This document shows, in pieces, positions 44,604 to 53,576 of a stretch of DNA of 64,000 nucleotides. Every line of letters starts with the position of its first letter. The stretch's first letter is position 1. Location: the NCBI RefSeq assembly GCF_021568705.1, contig NZ_JAKGTH010000006.1, positions 912,759 through 976,758 of the forward strand, written 5' to 3'. The stretch comes from Gillisia lutea. GTDB taxonomy: Bacteria; Bacteroidota; Bacteroidia; Flavobacteriales; Flavobacteriaceae. The position numbers and the translations under genes were made by a program. The notes below the pieces were generated by a model. The model worked only from the letters and a program-made list of their open reading frames with translations. It was not told the origin of the DNA and made no database searches.

Positions 44604-44924
44604 ATGAGAAATGAGAAACTAATTCATGCGCTTGGTAATTGTATCAATCATTGCAATTATTGTGCTGATGCATGTTTAGATGAGGACAATGTGAAAATGA
44701 TGGTCAAGTGTATTAGAACCGATAAGGTTTGTGCCGAAGTATGCGCAGCCTTAAATCAGGTGCTGGCCACAGGTTACACCGATGTTAACGATTTAGTGAA
44801 ATATTGTATAAAAGTTTGCAAGGCCTGCGCTGAAGAATGCGAGCAGCATGATCACAAACATTGTCAGGATTGCGCAAAAGCATGTAACGACTGTGTAAAG
44901 GCATGTCAGGAATTTCTAGCTTAA
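44604..44924 (+). CDS. Four-helix-bundle copper-storage-like protein (Csp/DUF326)
   Basis: 106 residues with 16 cysteines arranged along helices (C13, C17, C20, C24, C36, C43, C47, C68, C72, C75, C79, C87, C90, C94, C97, C101), plus a His cluster HDHKH at 82-86. Spacing of three or four residues places them on the inner faces of a four-helix bundle, as in Csp1 and Csp3, which hold many Cu(I) ions. There is no signal peptide, so it should be cytosolic like Csp3. It lies between the regulator and copA. It probably buffers copper before export. Confidence 0.9.
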   Translation: MRNEKLIHALGNCINHCNYCADACLDEDNVKMMVKCIRTDKVCAEVCAALNQVLATGYTDVNDLVKYCIKVCKACAEECEQHDHKHCQDCAKACNDCVKACQEFLA

Positions 44925-44943
44925 AAAGCTTAGAATAACATAT

Positions 44944-45005
44944 AAAGGCTGCTTAAAAGTAGGATATACATTCATTTTATATCTATTTTTTTAAGCAGCT
45001 TTTTC
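44944..45005 (+). terminator. Long imperfect hairpin with T-run just before copA
   Basis: Bases 44944-44968 pair with 44978-45003 with two small bulges, a stem of roughly 20 bp around the loop CATTCATT, and a T-run follows. It ends 13 bases before the copA ATG. It can terminate the Csp-like transcript. Because no separate promoter for copA is visible, it could also act as an attenuator. Confidence 0.6.
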
Positions 45006-45017
45006 AATTCTATACTA

Positions 45018-47516
45018 ATGGAACATACCTATAAAATTATTGGAATGACCTGTAACGGTTGCAGGCAACACGTAGAAAATCTTTTAAAGGAGGTTAAGGG
45101 AGCAAGTACTGTTCATGTTGATTTGGAAAAAGCTGAAGCTACTATTGAGATGAAATCTCATGTTAAACTTGAGAAGTTTCAAAAGGCCTTAAAAAATGAT
45201 GGTGATCATTATCAAATAGTATTACCGGGAGAAGAAGCATCTGCAGCAAAGAAAATGAAAGCTGCAAAGAATAAAGGGACAGGAACGGGCACATTTTACT
45301 GTCCTATGCATTGTGAAGGGGATAAGACCTACGATAAGCCGGGCGATTGCCCTGTATGTGGTATGGACCTCCTGGAAGAAATGAGTTTGACTACTTCCGG
45401 CACAAAATACACCTGCCCTATGCATCCTGAGATTATTGAAGATGAGCCCGGAGACTGTCCTATTTGCGGGATGGACCTGGTGCCGATGGAAGCAGATGCC
45501 TCAGCCGAAAGTAAGGCCTACAATAATTTACTTCAGAAGTTCAAAATTGCGGTAATCTTTACGCTGCCAATTTTCCTTATAGCTATGTCAGAAATGATTC
45601 CTAATAATCCTTTGTATAGGTGGATGGATCAAAAATATTGGAATTGGGTGCAGTTTGGTTTATCGCTTCCGGTTGTTTTCTATGCCACCTGGATGTTCTT
45701 TGAACGCGCATGGCGATCTATTGTTCGCTGGAATTTGAATATGTTCACACTTATTGGGATAGGTGCAGGAGTGGCGTGGATTTTCAGCTTAATAGGAATA
45801 GTATTTCCAAGTATTTTTCCTGCTCAATTTAAAACAGCCTCGGGTACGGTTCATATCTATTTTGAAGCAGCCACAGTGATCTTAACTTTGGTCTTATTGG
45901 GACAGTTATTGGAGGCTAGAGCTCATAGCAGGACCAATGGTGCAATTAAGGAATTGCTGAAGTTAGCTCCGAATAAAGCTGTTAGGCTTGTTGATGGAGT
46001 AGAAGAGGTAATTGCTACAGATAAGATAGAAGTTGGAAATATCTTAAGAGTAAAACCTGGCGATAAAATTCCGGTAGATGGAATAATTATCAACGGGCAT
46101 AGCAGTATTGATGAGTCTATGATAACCGGAGAGCCCATTCCTGTAGAAAAGAGTGAAAATGACAGGGTGAATTCAGGAACTATCAACGGAAATCAGAGCT
46201 TTACAATGAAGGCAGAAAAAGTGGGGAATGAAACCTTGCTTGCTCAAATCATTAAAATGGTAAATGATGCCAGTCGGTCGCAAGCTCCAATTCAAAAATT
46301 AGCCGATAGGATCTCTGGTTATTTTGTGCCCATCGTGGTATTGGTGTCTGTAATTACTTTTATTGCCTGGGCAATTTATGGACCGGCACCGGCTTATGTC
46401 TATGCACTTATCAATGCAATTGCCGTACTTATTATTGCGTGTCCGTGCGCACTCGGACTTGCCACACCTATGTCGGTAATGGTAGGCGTAGGGAAAGGTG
46501 CCCAAAATGGGGTGCTTATCAAAAACGCACAGGCTTTGGAGCTAATGAATAAGATGGATGTGCTTATTATTGACAAGACCGGTACTATTACTGAAGGAAA
46601 ACCTTCTGTTGAAAAAGTGGTAAGCGCTAACACCGATTTTTCGGAAGATGAGGTTCTACAATATATAGCATCTATAAACTCCCTGAGTGAGCACCCTTTA
46701 GCCGATGCAACTTTGGCATATGCGAAAGGAAAAACCATCACTCTAAAAGAAGCTTCTCATTTTAATGCAGTTACAGGAAAAGGAGTTATTGGAAAAATAG
46801 AATCTACAGATGTTGCTGTAGGGAATGAGAAGTTGATGGCACAGGTGGGAGCGAATATTCCATCTCATTTTCAACAGAAAGTTACTCAAGAACAGGAACA
46901 GGGAAAGACGGTTTCCTATTTGGCTGTAGATAATGAGGTTGCGGGTTATATCACTATTTCTGATGCTATTAAGAAAACTAGTAAAAAAGCTATAAAGACT
47001 TTATTGGACGATGGAATGGAAGTGATCATGCTTACGGGTGATAATAAGAATACCGCAGCTAGTGTAGCAAAAGATCTCAATCTAACCGATTTTAAAGCGG
47101 GGATGCTGCCGGAAGATAAACAAGCTATGGTAAAAGAATTGCAAGCGCAAGGGAAGAAAGTTGCAATGGCCGGTGATGGAATTAACGATGCACCTGCCTT
47201 GGCTCAAGCCGATATAGGAATTGCTATGGGTACAGGAACTGATGTAGCTATAGAGAGTGCCGAGATCACTTTAGTGAAAGGAGATTTGCAAGGAGTTGTA
47301 AAGGCTCGAAACTTGAGTAAAAAAGTAATGCGAAATATAAAACAAAACTTGTTCTTTGCTTTAGTATATAACTCAATAGGGGTTCCTATTGCAGCGGGTG
47401 TATTATATCCTTTCTTCGGAATTTTACTTTCCCCTATGATTGCTGCTTTGGCCATGAGTTTTAGCTCGGTTTCTGTAATAGCAAATGCTTTGAGACTGAG
47501 AAGAGCCAGTTTGTAA
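45018..47516 (+). CDS. copA: P1B-type Cu+-exporting ATPase CopA
   Basis: 832 residues. An HMA domain at the N-terminus holds GMTCNGC (C12, C15). Two heavy-metal-binding domains follow (about 92-120 and 130-157), each with CPMH and C-P-x-C-G-M-D. Then come the membrane helices, with the actuator TGE motif in [12 protein letters not shown] and the ion site C475-P476-C477 ([13 protein letters not shown]). The phosphorylated Asp is D519 in DKTGTITEG, and [10 protein letters not shown] closes the P domain. CPC with the HMA motif supports Cu(I) or Ag(I) export from the cytosol. The TE Met-Ser-Ser pattern near the C-terminus ([15 protein letters not shown]) is typical of CopA. Confidence 0.95.
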   Translation: MEHTYKIIGMTCNGCRQHVENLLKEVKGASTVHVDLEKAEATIEMKSHVKLEKFQKALKNDGDHYQIVLPGEEASAAKKMKAAKNKGTGTGTFYCPMHCEGDKTYDKPGDCPVCGMDLLEEMSLTTSGTKYTCPMHPEIIEDEPGDCPICGMDLVPMEADASAESKAYNNLLQKFKIAVIFTLPIFLIAMSEMIPNNPLYRWMDQKYWNWVQFGLSLPVVFYATWMFFERAWRSIVRWNLNMFTLIGIGAGVAWIFSLIGIVFPSIFPAQFKTASGTVHIYFEAATVILTLVLLGQLLEARAHSRTNGAIKELLKLAPNKAVRLVDGVEEVIATDKIEVGNILRVKPGDKIPVDGIIINGHSSIDESMITGEPIPVEKSENDRVNSGTINGNQSFTMKAEKVGNETLLAQIIKMVNDASRSQAPIQKLADRISGYFVPIVVLVSVITFIAWAIYGPAPAYVYALINAIAVLIIACPCALGLATPMSVMVGVGKGAQNGVLIKNAQALELMNKMDVLIIDKTGTITEGKPSVEKVVSANTDFSEDEVLQYIASINSLSEHPLADATLAYAKGKTITLKEASHFNAVTGKGVIGKIESTDVAVGNEKLMAQVGANIPSHFQQKVTQEQEQGKTVSYLAVDNEVAGYITISDAIKKTSKKAIKTLLDDGMEVIMLTGDNKNTAASVAKDLNLTDFKAGMLPEDKQAMVKELQAQGKKVAMAGDGINDAPALAQADIGIAMGTGTDVAIESAEITLVKGDLQGVVKARNLSKKVMRNIKQNLFFALVYNSIGVPIAAGVLYPFFGILLSPMIAALAMSFSSVSVIANALRLRRASL

Positions 47517-47540
47517 AATTGGCTTTACTATAAAAGGATC

Positions 47541-47572
47541 AAAAAAGGGATATTTTTCATATCCCCTTTTTG
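47541..47572. terminator. Bidirectional intrinsic terminator
   Basis: AAAAAAGGGATAT and ATATCCCCTTTTT arms with a five-base loop and one unpaired base. It lies between the convergent copA and Spy/CpxP-like genes. Confidence 0.82.
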
Positions 47573-47585
47573 AATTCTATACTTA

Positions 47586-48020
47586 TTATTTCCTTCTTCT
47601 ACCTTCCCTAAAAGATCTTCTCTTTTCTAACTGATGATGCATACTCTTTTTCCATGTCTCATACTGTTCCTCATTTAGAACTTTCTTCATCTTTTGCTGA
47701 AAGGCTAGCTGTTTATCCAGTCTGGCATTCATCATTTCATATCTGGAAGTTTTAGTTCTTTCGGCTCCCTCTTCTTTCATTTTAATATATTCCTCTTTTC
47801 TTGCCTGTCGTAACTCCGCCTCCTGCTTCATAAGTTCTTTAACTTCTTTTTGCTGCGCTGCACTTAGTTCTAAGTTTAAAGCCATTTGTTTAGACATTAA
47901 GGTAGCTCTTTGCTCGGAAGTCATTGTGGATCTATTGCTATCTCTTTTATGAAATTCTCTTTGTTGTGAAAATCCTGATAAGGAGAGTAACAGGATTAAA
48001 ATAAGACTTAATTTTTTCAT
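47586..48020 (-). CDS. Spy/CpxP-like periplasmic helical protein
   Basis: 144 residues with a signal peptide (about 1-18, ending GFSQ) and a charged helical body rich in Gln, Lys, Glu and Met, ending in a basic tail (RRSFREGRRRK). The pattern LELSAAQQKEVKELMKQEAELR and LNEEQYETWKK resembles the Spy/CpxP LTxxQ-type fold and the DUF4890 group of Bacteroidota. Relatives act as envelope chaperones or metal-stress sensors. It is convergent with copA, so the link to copper is only by position. Confidence 0.7.
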   Translation of the reverse strand: MKKLSLILILLLSLSGFSQQREFHKRDSNRSTMTSEQRATLMSKQMALNLELSAAQQKEVKELMKQEAELRQARKEEYIKMKEEGAERTKTSRYEMMNARLDKQLAFQQKMKKVLNEEQYETWKKSMHHQLEKRRSFREGRRRK

Positions 48021-48097
48021 TTTATAGGGTTTTAAAGGTTTGATACTAAGACACTAAAAAGTTGAAAAGGTTTAATAAGGTTTCTATATAAAAAGCA

Positions 48098-48121
48098 AAG
48101 CCTGCCAAAATTGGCAGGCTT
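48098..48121 (-). terminator. Intrinsic terminator after the zinc metalloprotease gene
   Basis: An 11-bp perfect stem AAGCCTGCCAA / TTGGCAGGCTT with a two-base loop. On the minus strand it is followed by a T-rich stretch, downstream of the gene ending at 48150. Confidence 0.82.
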
Positions 48122-48149
48122 CTAACAGAAAACAAAAAACTAAATGAAA

Positions 48150-50651
48150 TTAGCTTTTAGCTATTGGATCTAAGATTAGATCAATTCTCTTTAATGCATC
48201 TTGTAAGTGATATCTAGTTAATGTATCACTTGTTCGGTTTATCGCATTTCGAATGCTGCGTTGTAGGTTTACCAATTCCCCTCTAACTATAGGGCGGATA
48301 TCACTTTGTGCAACATTTACGTTGGTTCTGGAAACATATCTTCTATACTGAGCCGGAATTGCTTCCTGTTCATTGGTCATTAAAAATTCCATACGTTCTA
48401 AATAAGCACGTTGAAGATTTCTTCTATAAAGATCTATTTTAGCACCTCTATTCAATTCGCTCCAAATACCCTTTCTAACATCGGTCATCATATTAAGTAG
48501 CGAGTAGGCTTTATTGCCATTGATCTCTGAATTTTCCATTAAACGTCCCATTCTTCCGAAATCCAGTAGGTTACTTAAGGTGCGTTCTTGCATATTTCTA
48601 ACACGTTCTAAATTCCCATCAAATTCAATTTTATTGAAGATGTCCTGATCTATTAACCATTCGGGAGTTTCAAACAATTCATTATGTAAGAACTGCATCG
48701 CCTTTTTCTGCTGGGCAGCATCTACATGTGTATATACAGCTCCTTCTTGATCGTAGGTTTTGTATATTTCATAAACTCCACCAATGTTAGCTGTAACATG
48801 CCCCATATAGCGATTGTACTGGGTAAGCACCTGCTCGTACATGGTTTCAAGATCATCATATTCCTTCCCATCTTCTGCAGTCCATTCAATTAAGTTAGGA
48901 ATGATACGTTTTAAATTCTTGATTCCATACTCACTTGCAAGAACAGCATCATCACCAAGATCTTCAGTTTGAGAACTTGGATCGATCACTCCACTTTGCT
49001 GACTTCCGAAGCGATAATTAGCATCTCCGGCATGTGCCAATATCCATTTATCTAAAGTTGATTTTTCTTCTGTAGCCGACTTTTCCGGAATAGGGCGGTA
49101 CCCCCATTCAATGGCATATTTATCGTAAATACCAATTTCCGGCATCAAGGCAACATCTCCGTCTTCTGGTTGTGCTACATAATTGAAACGCGCGTAATCC
49201 ATAATAGAAGGTGCAGTTCCAAATTTCTTGGTGAATTCAGGGTCTCTTAACTTCTCTACAGGGTAAGCAACACTACTTCCCATGTTGTGAGGTAATCCTA
49301 AAGTATGGCCAACTTCATGTGAAGAAACAAAACGAATTAACCGTCCCATTACTTCATCTTTAAATTTCACACCTCTTGCATCTTCGTTGATAGCAGCTGT
49401 CTGCACAAAGAACCAGTTTCTAAGTAACGTCATTACATTATGATACCAGTTGATATCCGATTCTAAGATCTCTCCCGATCGAGGGTCACTAACATGAGGT
49501 CCATTTGCATTAGGAATAGGAGAAGCAAGATATCGTACTACAGAATAGCGCACATCTTCCGGACTCCAATCTGGATCTTCTTCTTTAGTAGGGGCATCTT
49601 TTGCAATAATAGCATTTTTGAAACCTGCAGCTTCAAAAGCCGTTTGCCAATCTTCAATACCAGCTTTTATGAATGGAACCCATTGTTTAGGAGTAGCTCT
49701 GTCTATGTAATAAACAATTTGCTTTTTAGGCTCTACCAGTTCTCCATTCTTGAACTTCTCAAGATCTTCATCTTTTACTTCCAGCCTCCAACGATCAAGA
49801 TATTTGATGGTTTTGCTTTCCTGAGCATCTAATCCATAATCTACCTGCCCTCTTGCAAACCAGCCCACACGCTGATCGAAATAACGGCGTTTCATTGGTA
49901 CCTTAGGAAGCAAGATCATAGAATTACTGAATTCAAATGAAATAGAACCAGTACTTTCATTAGAAGGTGGGTCTCCTGCACTATAAGTTTTTACGTGTCT
50001 TACTTCAACATTTTCAGGGTAACTTCTAATAGTATCTATGTAAGATCTGTTTTCATCCAGCCTAGAAACTTTATATTGTTTTCTTGGTCTTTCAGGTAAA
50101 CCCAAGGCCTGAACATCTTTAGTATATAAATCTGTTACATCAATAACATAGGAGTTATTTACAGAATCTTTGTGAATAGCTTTAATAGGGAAACTTTGAA
50201 GGATAGGTTCAAAATTAGAATTAACTACGGCTTCGTGAACCGGCAGAGAATCTGCCGCGAAGATCTCGTAAGAAACCACTCTTAGCAGGATATTGTTATT
50301 CTTCTTTTCCCAACGATGAACTTGTGTATCTTGTTTTCCTCCACCAAAACCTACCCCGCTTGCAGTTTTTGCAATTCGAGTAACAGTAAGCATTTCTCGT
50401 GTAAGAAGACTATCGGGAATTTCATAGAAATAATTATCGTCTACTTTATGAACAGTGAATAAACCGGTATCAGATTTCGCATCCTTGGTTATTACTTTGT
50501 TGTAGGGTTTGATGCCGTTCTTATCTTTCGATTCTGATTTTTCTGACGTTGCAGCAGTTTTCTTTTTAGCATTGGGTTGAAAAACAGCACAGCCGGACAT
50601 CGACAGGGACAAGGCTACCACAAGGAGCTTGTACGAGAAATGTTTAGTCAT
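48150..50651 (-). CDS. Zinc-dependent metalloprotease lipoprotein (DUF5117/DUF4953 type)
   Basis: 833 residues with a lipobox at SGC (C21), a low-complexity Lys/Ser-rich linker, then a large beta-rich DUF5117-like region (about 70-330). The metzincin-like zinc site is H445-E446-x2-H449-x5-H455 in HEVGHTLGLPHN, followed by a DUF4953-like region and a helical C-terminus. Members of this family are common in Bacteroidota and are anchored to the envelope. The physiological substrate is unknown. It is transcribed alone, between its own terminator and that of lysS. Confidence 0.9.
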   Translation of the reverse strand: MTKHFSYKLLVVALSLSMSGCAVFQPNAKKKTAATSEKSESKDKNGIKPYNKVITKDAKSDTGLFTVHKVDDNYFYEIPDSLLTREMLTVTRIAKTASGVGFGGGKQDTQVHRWEKKNNNILLRVVSYEIFAADSLPVHEAVVNSNFEPILQSFPIKAIHKDSVNNSYVIDVTDLYTKDVQALGLPERPRKQYKVSRLDENRSYIDTIRSYPENVEVRHVKTYSAGDPPSNESTGSISFEFSNSMILLPKVPMKRRYFDQRVGWFARGQVDYGLDAQESKTIKYLDRWRLEVKDEDLEKFKNGELVEPKKQIVYYIDRATPKQWVPFIKAGIEDWQTAFEAAGFKNAIIAKDAPTKEEDPDWSPEDVRYSVVRYLASPIPNANGPHVSDPRSGEILESDINWYHNVMTLLRNWFFVQTAAINEDARGVKFKDEVMGRLIRFVSSHEVGHTLGLPHNMGSSVAYPVEKLRDPEFTKKFGTAPSIMDYARFNYVAQPEDGDVALMPEIGIYDKYAIEWGYRPIPEKSATEEKSTLDKWILAHAGDANYRFGSQQSGVIDPSSQTEDLGDDAVLASEYGIKNLKRIIPNLIEWTAEDGKEYDDLETMYEQVLTQYNRYMGHVTANIGGVYEIYKTYDQEGAVYTHVDAAQQKKAMQFLHNELFETPEWLIDQDIFNKIEFDGNLERVRNMQERTLSNLLDFGRMGRLMENSEINGNKAYSLLNMMTDVRKGIWSELNRGAKIDLYRRNLQRAYLERMEFLMTNEQEAIPAQYRRYVSRTNVNVAQSDIRPIVRGELVNLQRSIRNAINRTSDTLTRYHLQDALKRIDLILDPIAKS

Positions 50652-50713
50652 GAATTTGGTTTTAGTTAATTAATAATGTCAAAAAATAATCCTTACAATA
50701 GTATAAAACCAAA

Positions 50714-50741
50714 AAAGGACCACCCTTGAGGTAGTCCTTTG
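50714..50741 (-). terminator. Intrinsic terminator after lysS
   Basis: An imperfect hairpin whose outer arms are AAAGGAC and GTCCTTT (inner arms CACC and GGTA). On the minus strand it ends in six T, downstream of the lysS stop. Confidence 0.72.
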
Positions 50742-50818
50742 ACTTATAAAATCATAAATGGTTTAACGCTGAGTTAAAATTTTAACAAAAAAACTCCATT
50801 TTCTCTCCACGAAATACT

Positions 50819-52519
50819 CTAAAACCATTTTTCTACATCTTCTAATTGAAGAGCAGCCATTGGTAATTTATTCTTTTTTCTAAGACCGTTCAATTTTTGG
50901 TGAACTTGAGTAGCCTTATTATCTTTCAATTTAGAAACTGAATGGTATTCGTGCATTACCACATCTATCCATTCCTGAGGAATTCCAATTTTTATGAAAT
51001 CTTCCGGTTTAGGCACTGCGGCTTTCTTTTCCGGTTTCATTTGAGGGAAGAACAGCACTTCTTGAATTGATTGATTGTTGGTAAGGAACATGATCAATCT
51101 GTCCATTCCAATTCCCAATCCGGAAGTTGGCGGCATCCCGTATTCTAGTGCTCTCAGGAAATCTTCATCTATAAATTCAGTTGCCTCATCATCACCTTTT
51201 TTAGAAAGCGCTAATTGATCTTCAAAACGAGCACGTTGCTCTATTGGATCATTTAATTCTGAATAGGCGTTGGCAATTTCTTTTCCGCATACCATAAGTT
51301 CAAAGCGCTCGGTAAGATCAGGATTGTCGCGGTGTTCCTTACATAAAGGGCTCATTTCCTTCGGATAATCTGTAATGAAAGTTGGCTGAATAAAGTTTCC
51401 TTCACATTTCTCCCCGAAGATCTCATCGATAAGCTTTCCTTTACCCATGGTATCATCAACTTCGATTCCCATTCCTTTAGCAGCATCAAAAAGTTCTTTT
51501 TCAGATTTACCCGTAATGTCGAAACCGGTATACTCTTTAATAGCATCGGTCATCGAAATACGCTTATAGGGCGCTTTAAAGTTTATACTATGCTTTCCGA
51601 AGGTTGCTTCGGTAGAACCATTTACTGCCTGTGCACAATGTTCTAATAAACTTTCAGTGAAATCCATCATCCAGTTGTAGTCCTTATAGGCTACATAGAT
51701 CTCCATAGCGGTGAATTCTGGATTATGAGTTCTGTCCATTCCTTCATTTCTGAAGTTCTTGGAGAATTCGTACACTCCGTCAAAACCACCAACGATTAGT
51801 CTTTTTAAATATAATTCATTGGCAATTCTTAAATACAAAGGAATATCTAATGCGTTATGATGGGTAATAAAAGGTCTTGCTGCCGCTCCTCCTGGAATAG
51901 ATTGTAGGATAGGTGTTTCCACTTCAAAATATCCTTTCTCATTAAAGAAACTACGCATAGCATTGAAAAGCTTGGTACGCTTAATGAAAATCTCTTTTAC
52001 CTTTGGATTTACAACAAGATCGGCATAACGCTGGCGATACCTGTGTTCGGGATCGGTAAAACCATCAAAAGTCTTCCCTTCCTTATCGGTCTTTGGAAGT
52101 GGAAGCGGTCGTAAAGATTTGCTTAATAAATGAAAATCTTTCACCATAATAGTCTTCTCGCCAACCTGAGTGTTGAAAAGCTCTCCTTCTATCCCAATAA
52201 AATCGCCTATATCAAGTAATTTTTTGTAAATATCATTGTATTTGCTTTTATCTTCATCAGGGCATATTTCGTCACGGTTAAAGTAAACTTGTAACTTTCC
52301 GTTGGCATCCTGGATTTCAGCGAAAGAAGCTTTTCCTTGAATTCTGCGAGACATAAGTCTTCCCGCAACAACTACTTTTTCCCCTTCCTTAAAATCAGAT
52401 TTTATTTTAGCGGTAGTATGAGTAACCGGAAATAAATCTGCCGGATATGGATTGATGCCTAATTTTTTTAGCGCAGAAAGTTTTTCCCTGCGTACAATTT
52501 CTTGTTCAGATAGCTGCAT
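50819..52519 (-). CDS. lysS: Lysine--tRNA ligase, class II
   Basis: 566 residues from the ATG at 52519. The frame is open 25 codons further up, but that part overlaps the promoter and reads as a hydrophobic leader absent from LysRS. An OB-fold anticodon-binding domain (about 55-165) precedes the class II catalytic domain. It has motif 1 (KVKEIFIKRTKLFNAMRSFF), motif 2 (FSKNFRNEGMDRTHNPEFT) and motif 3 (GLGIGMDRLIMFLT). It charges tRNA-Lys. A C-terminal extension of about 70 residues follows motif 3, as in other Bacteroidota. Confidence 0.95.
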   Translation of the reverse strand: MQLSEQEIVRREKLSALKKLGINPYPADLFPVTHTTAKIKSDFKEGEKVVVAGRLMSRRIQGKASFAEIQDANGKLQVYFNRDEICPDEDKSKYNDIYKKLLDIGDFIGIEGELFNTQVGEKTIMVKDFHLLSKSLRPLPLPKTDKEGKTFDGFTDPEHRYRQRYADLVVNPKVKEIFIKRTKLFNAMRSFFNEKGYFEVETPILQSIPGGAAARPFITHHNALDIPLYLRIANELYLKRLIVGGFDGVYEFSKNFRNEGMDRTHNPEFTAMEIYVAYKDYNWMMDFTESLLEHCAQAVNGSTEATFGKHSINFKAPYKRISMTDAIKEYTGFDITGKSEKELFDAAKGMGIEVDDTMGKGKLIDEIFGEKCEGNFIQPTFITDYPKEMSPLCKEHRDNPDLTERFELMVCGKEIANAYSELNDPIEQRARFEDQLALSKKGDDEATEFIDEDFLRALEYGMPPTSGLGIGMDRLIMFLTNNQSIQEVLFFPQMKPEKKAAVPKPEDFIKIGIPQEWIDVVMHEYHSVSKLKDNKATQVHQKLNGLRKKNKLPMAALQLEDVEKWF

Positions 52520-52563
52520 GATAATATGTATGTTTAAAAGCTTAACTTCAAGATAAGCAGCTG

Positions 52564-52594
52564 CAAATATAATGACAATCGGGCAACCAATCAA
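52564..52594 (-). promoter_or_regulatory. Bacteroidota-type promoter for lysS
   Basis: On the minus strand TTG (52594-52592), 20 bases, TATATTTG (52571-52564). The spacing equals that of the tRNA-Phe promoter. The predicted leader is about 38 bases and the site lies inside the longer open frame, which argues against that longer start. Confidence 0.7.
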
Positions 52595-52651
52595 TTCAAT
52601 TTCACTTGATTTCTGTAAAGGGGAATGAACCCTCGAAGCAATTATAATTGG

Positions 52652-52659
52652 TATCTTTG
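52652..52659 (+). promoter_or_regulatory. Candidate -7 promoter box for the Pmp3-lipB genes
   Basis: TATCTTTG matches TAnnTTTG exactly, 28 bases before the ATG at 52688. No TTTG is seen at -33. The site is back to back with the lysS promoter. Confidence 0.45.
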
Positions 52660-52687
52660 CTACCCAAATTATTTAAGCAAGTTTACT

Positions 52688-52843
52688 ATGAGTGTTTGGC
52701 GGGTTATTCTATCTGTTATATTTCCTCCTTTAGCGGTGTACGATAAGGGTTGTGGGTCTATTTTAATTGTTTTACTACTTACGCTTTTAGGCTGGATCCC
52801 GGGTGTTATTGCTGCACTCATCATCTTAAACAACAGGAAGTAA
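52688..52843 (+). CDS. Pmp3/YqaE family small membrane protein
   Basis: 51 residues from the ATG at 52688. The frame opens 21 codons earlier, before the candidate promoter. Two membrane helices (about 3-21 and 26-46) flank the conserved FPPLAVYDKGCG, and the second contains LLTLLGWIPGVIAALIIL, both hallmarks of the UPF0057/Pmp3 family. Members affect membrane potential and salt tolerance. The stop overlaps the lipB start in TAATG. Confidence 0.92.
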   Translation: MSVWRVILSVIFPPLAVYDKGCGSILIVLLLTLLGWIPGVIAALIILNNRK

Positions 52844-53562
52844 TGAACAAAACTGTAGAAATTCAGCATTTAGGTTTAAAAGATTATAAAGAGACCTGGG
52901 ATTATCAGGAATCACTTTTTAAATCGATTTTAGATTTAAAGATCAGGAATAGAAGAGAAGAATTGTCCTTAGTAACGCCAAATTATTTACTCATGGTAGA
53001 ACATCCACATGTTTATACCATGGGGAAAAGTGGGAAGATCGAGCATTTACTGTTGGATGAGGTCCAGTTGGAAAAAAGAAATGCAACGTATTATAAAATT
53101 AATAGAGGAGGAGATATTACCTATCATGGCCCTGGGCAGTTGGTGGGGTATCCCATCCTAGATCTGGATAATTTTTTTACAGATATCCACAAATATCTAC
53201 GGTTCTTAGAAGAAGTGATCATTCTTACCTTGAAAGAATACGGACTCAATCCTGAAAGAAGTGAAGGGGAAACCGGTGTTTGGTTAGATGTAGGCACTCC
53301 TTTTGCCAGAAAGATATGTGCCATGGGGGTGCGCGCTAGTAGATGGGTGACCATGCATGGATTTGCACTGAATGTAAATGCCAACTTAGGTTATTTCGAC
53401 AATATTATTCCCTGCGGAATTCGTGGAAAAGCAGTGACTTCTTTAAATGTGGAATTAGGGAAAAGAGAAGTTTCCATGAAAGAGGTAGAAGAAAAAATAT
53501 TGAAACATTTCTCGAGCATCTTTGAAGCAAGATTAGAAGCTTCAGAAAACGGAGAGGTTTAG
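52843..53562 (+). CDS. lipB: Octanoyl-[acyl carrier protein]-protein transferase LipB
   Basis: 239 residues from the ATG at 52843, which overlaps the previous stop. The longer open frame from 52750 runs through the Pmp3 gene and is rejected. It has RGGDITYHGPGQLVGYPI, the catalytic K157 in ARKICAMGVR and the acyl-thioester Cys C191 in NIIPCGI. It moves octanoyl groups from ACP to lipoyl domains of dehydrogenases and the glycine cleavage H protein. It may share a promoter with the Pmp3 gene. Confidence 0.95.
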   Translation: MNKTVEIQHLGLKDYKETWDYQESLFKSILDLKIRNRREELSLVTPNYLLMVEHPHVYTMGKSGKIEHLLLDEVQLEKRNATYYKINRGGDITYHGPGQLVGYPILDLDNFFTDIHKYLRFLEEVIILTLKEYGLNPERSEGETGVWLDVGTPFARKICAMGVRASRWVTMHGFALNVNANLGYFDNIIPCGIRGKAVTSLNVELGKREVSMKEVEEKILKHFSSIFEARLEASENGEV

Positions 53563-53576
53563 CGGGTATGTAATGG

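Noticed and set aside
52520..52594. A 25-residue N-terminal extension of lysine--tRNA ligase
   Set aside because: It overlaps the lysS promoter (TTG-N20-TATATTTG) and reads as a hydrophobic leader not expected in a cytosolic synthetase. The ATG at 52519 gives the normal N-terminus.
52750..52842. A longer lipB reading frame
   Set aside because: It runs through the Pmp3-type gene in another frame. LipB homology begins at the ATG at 52843.
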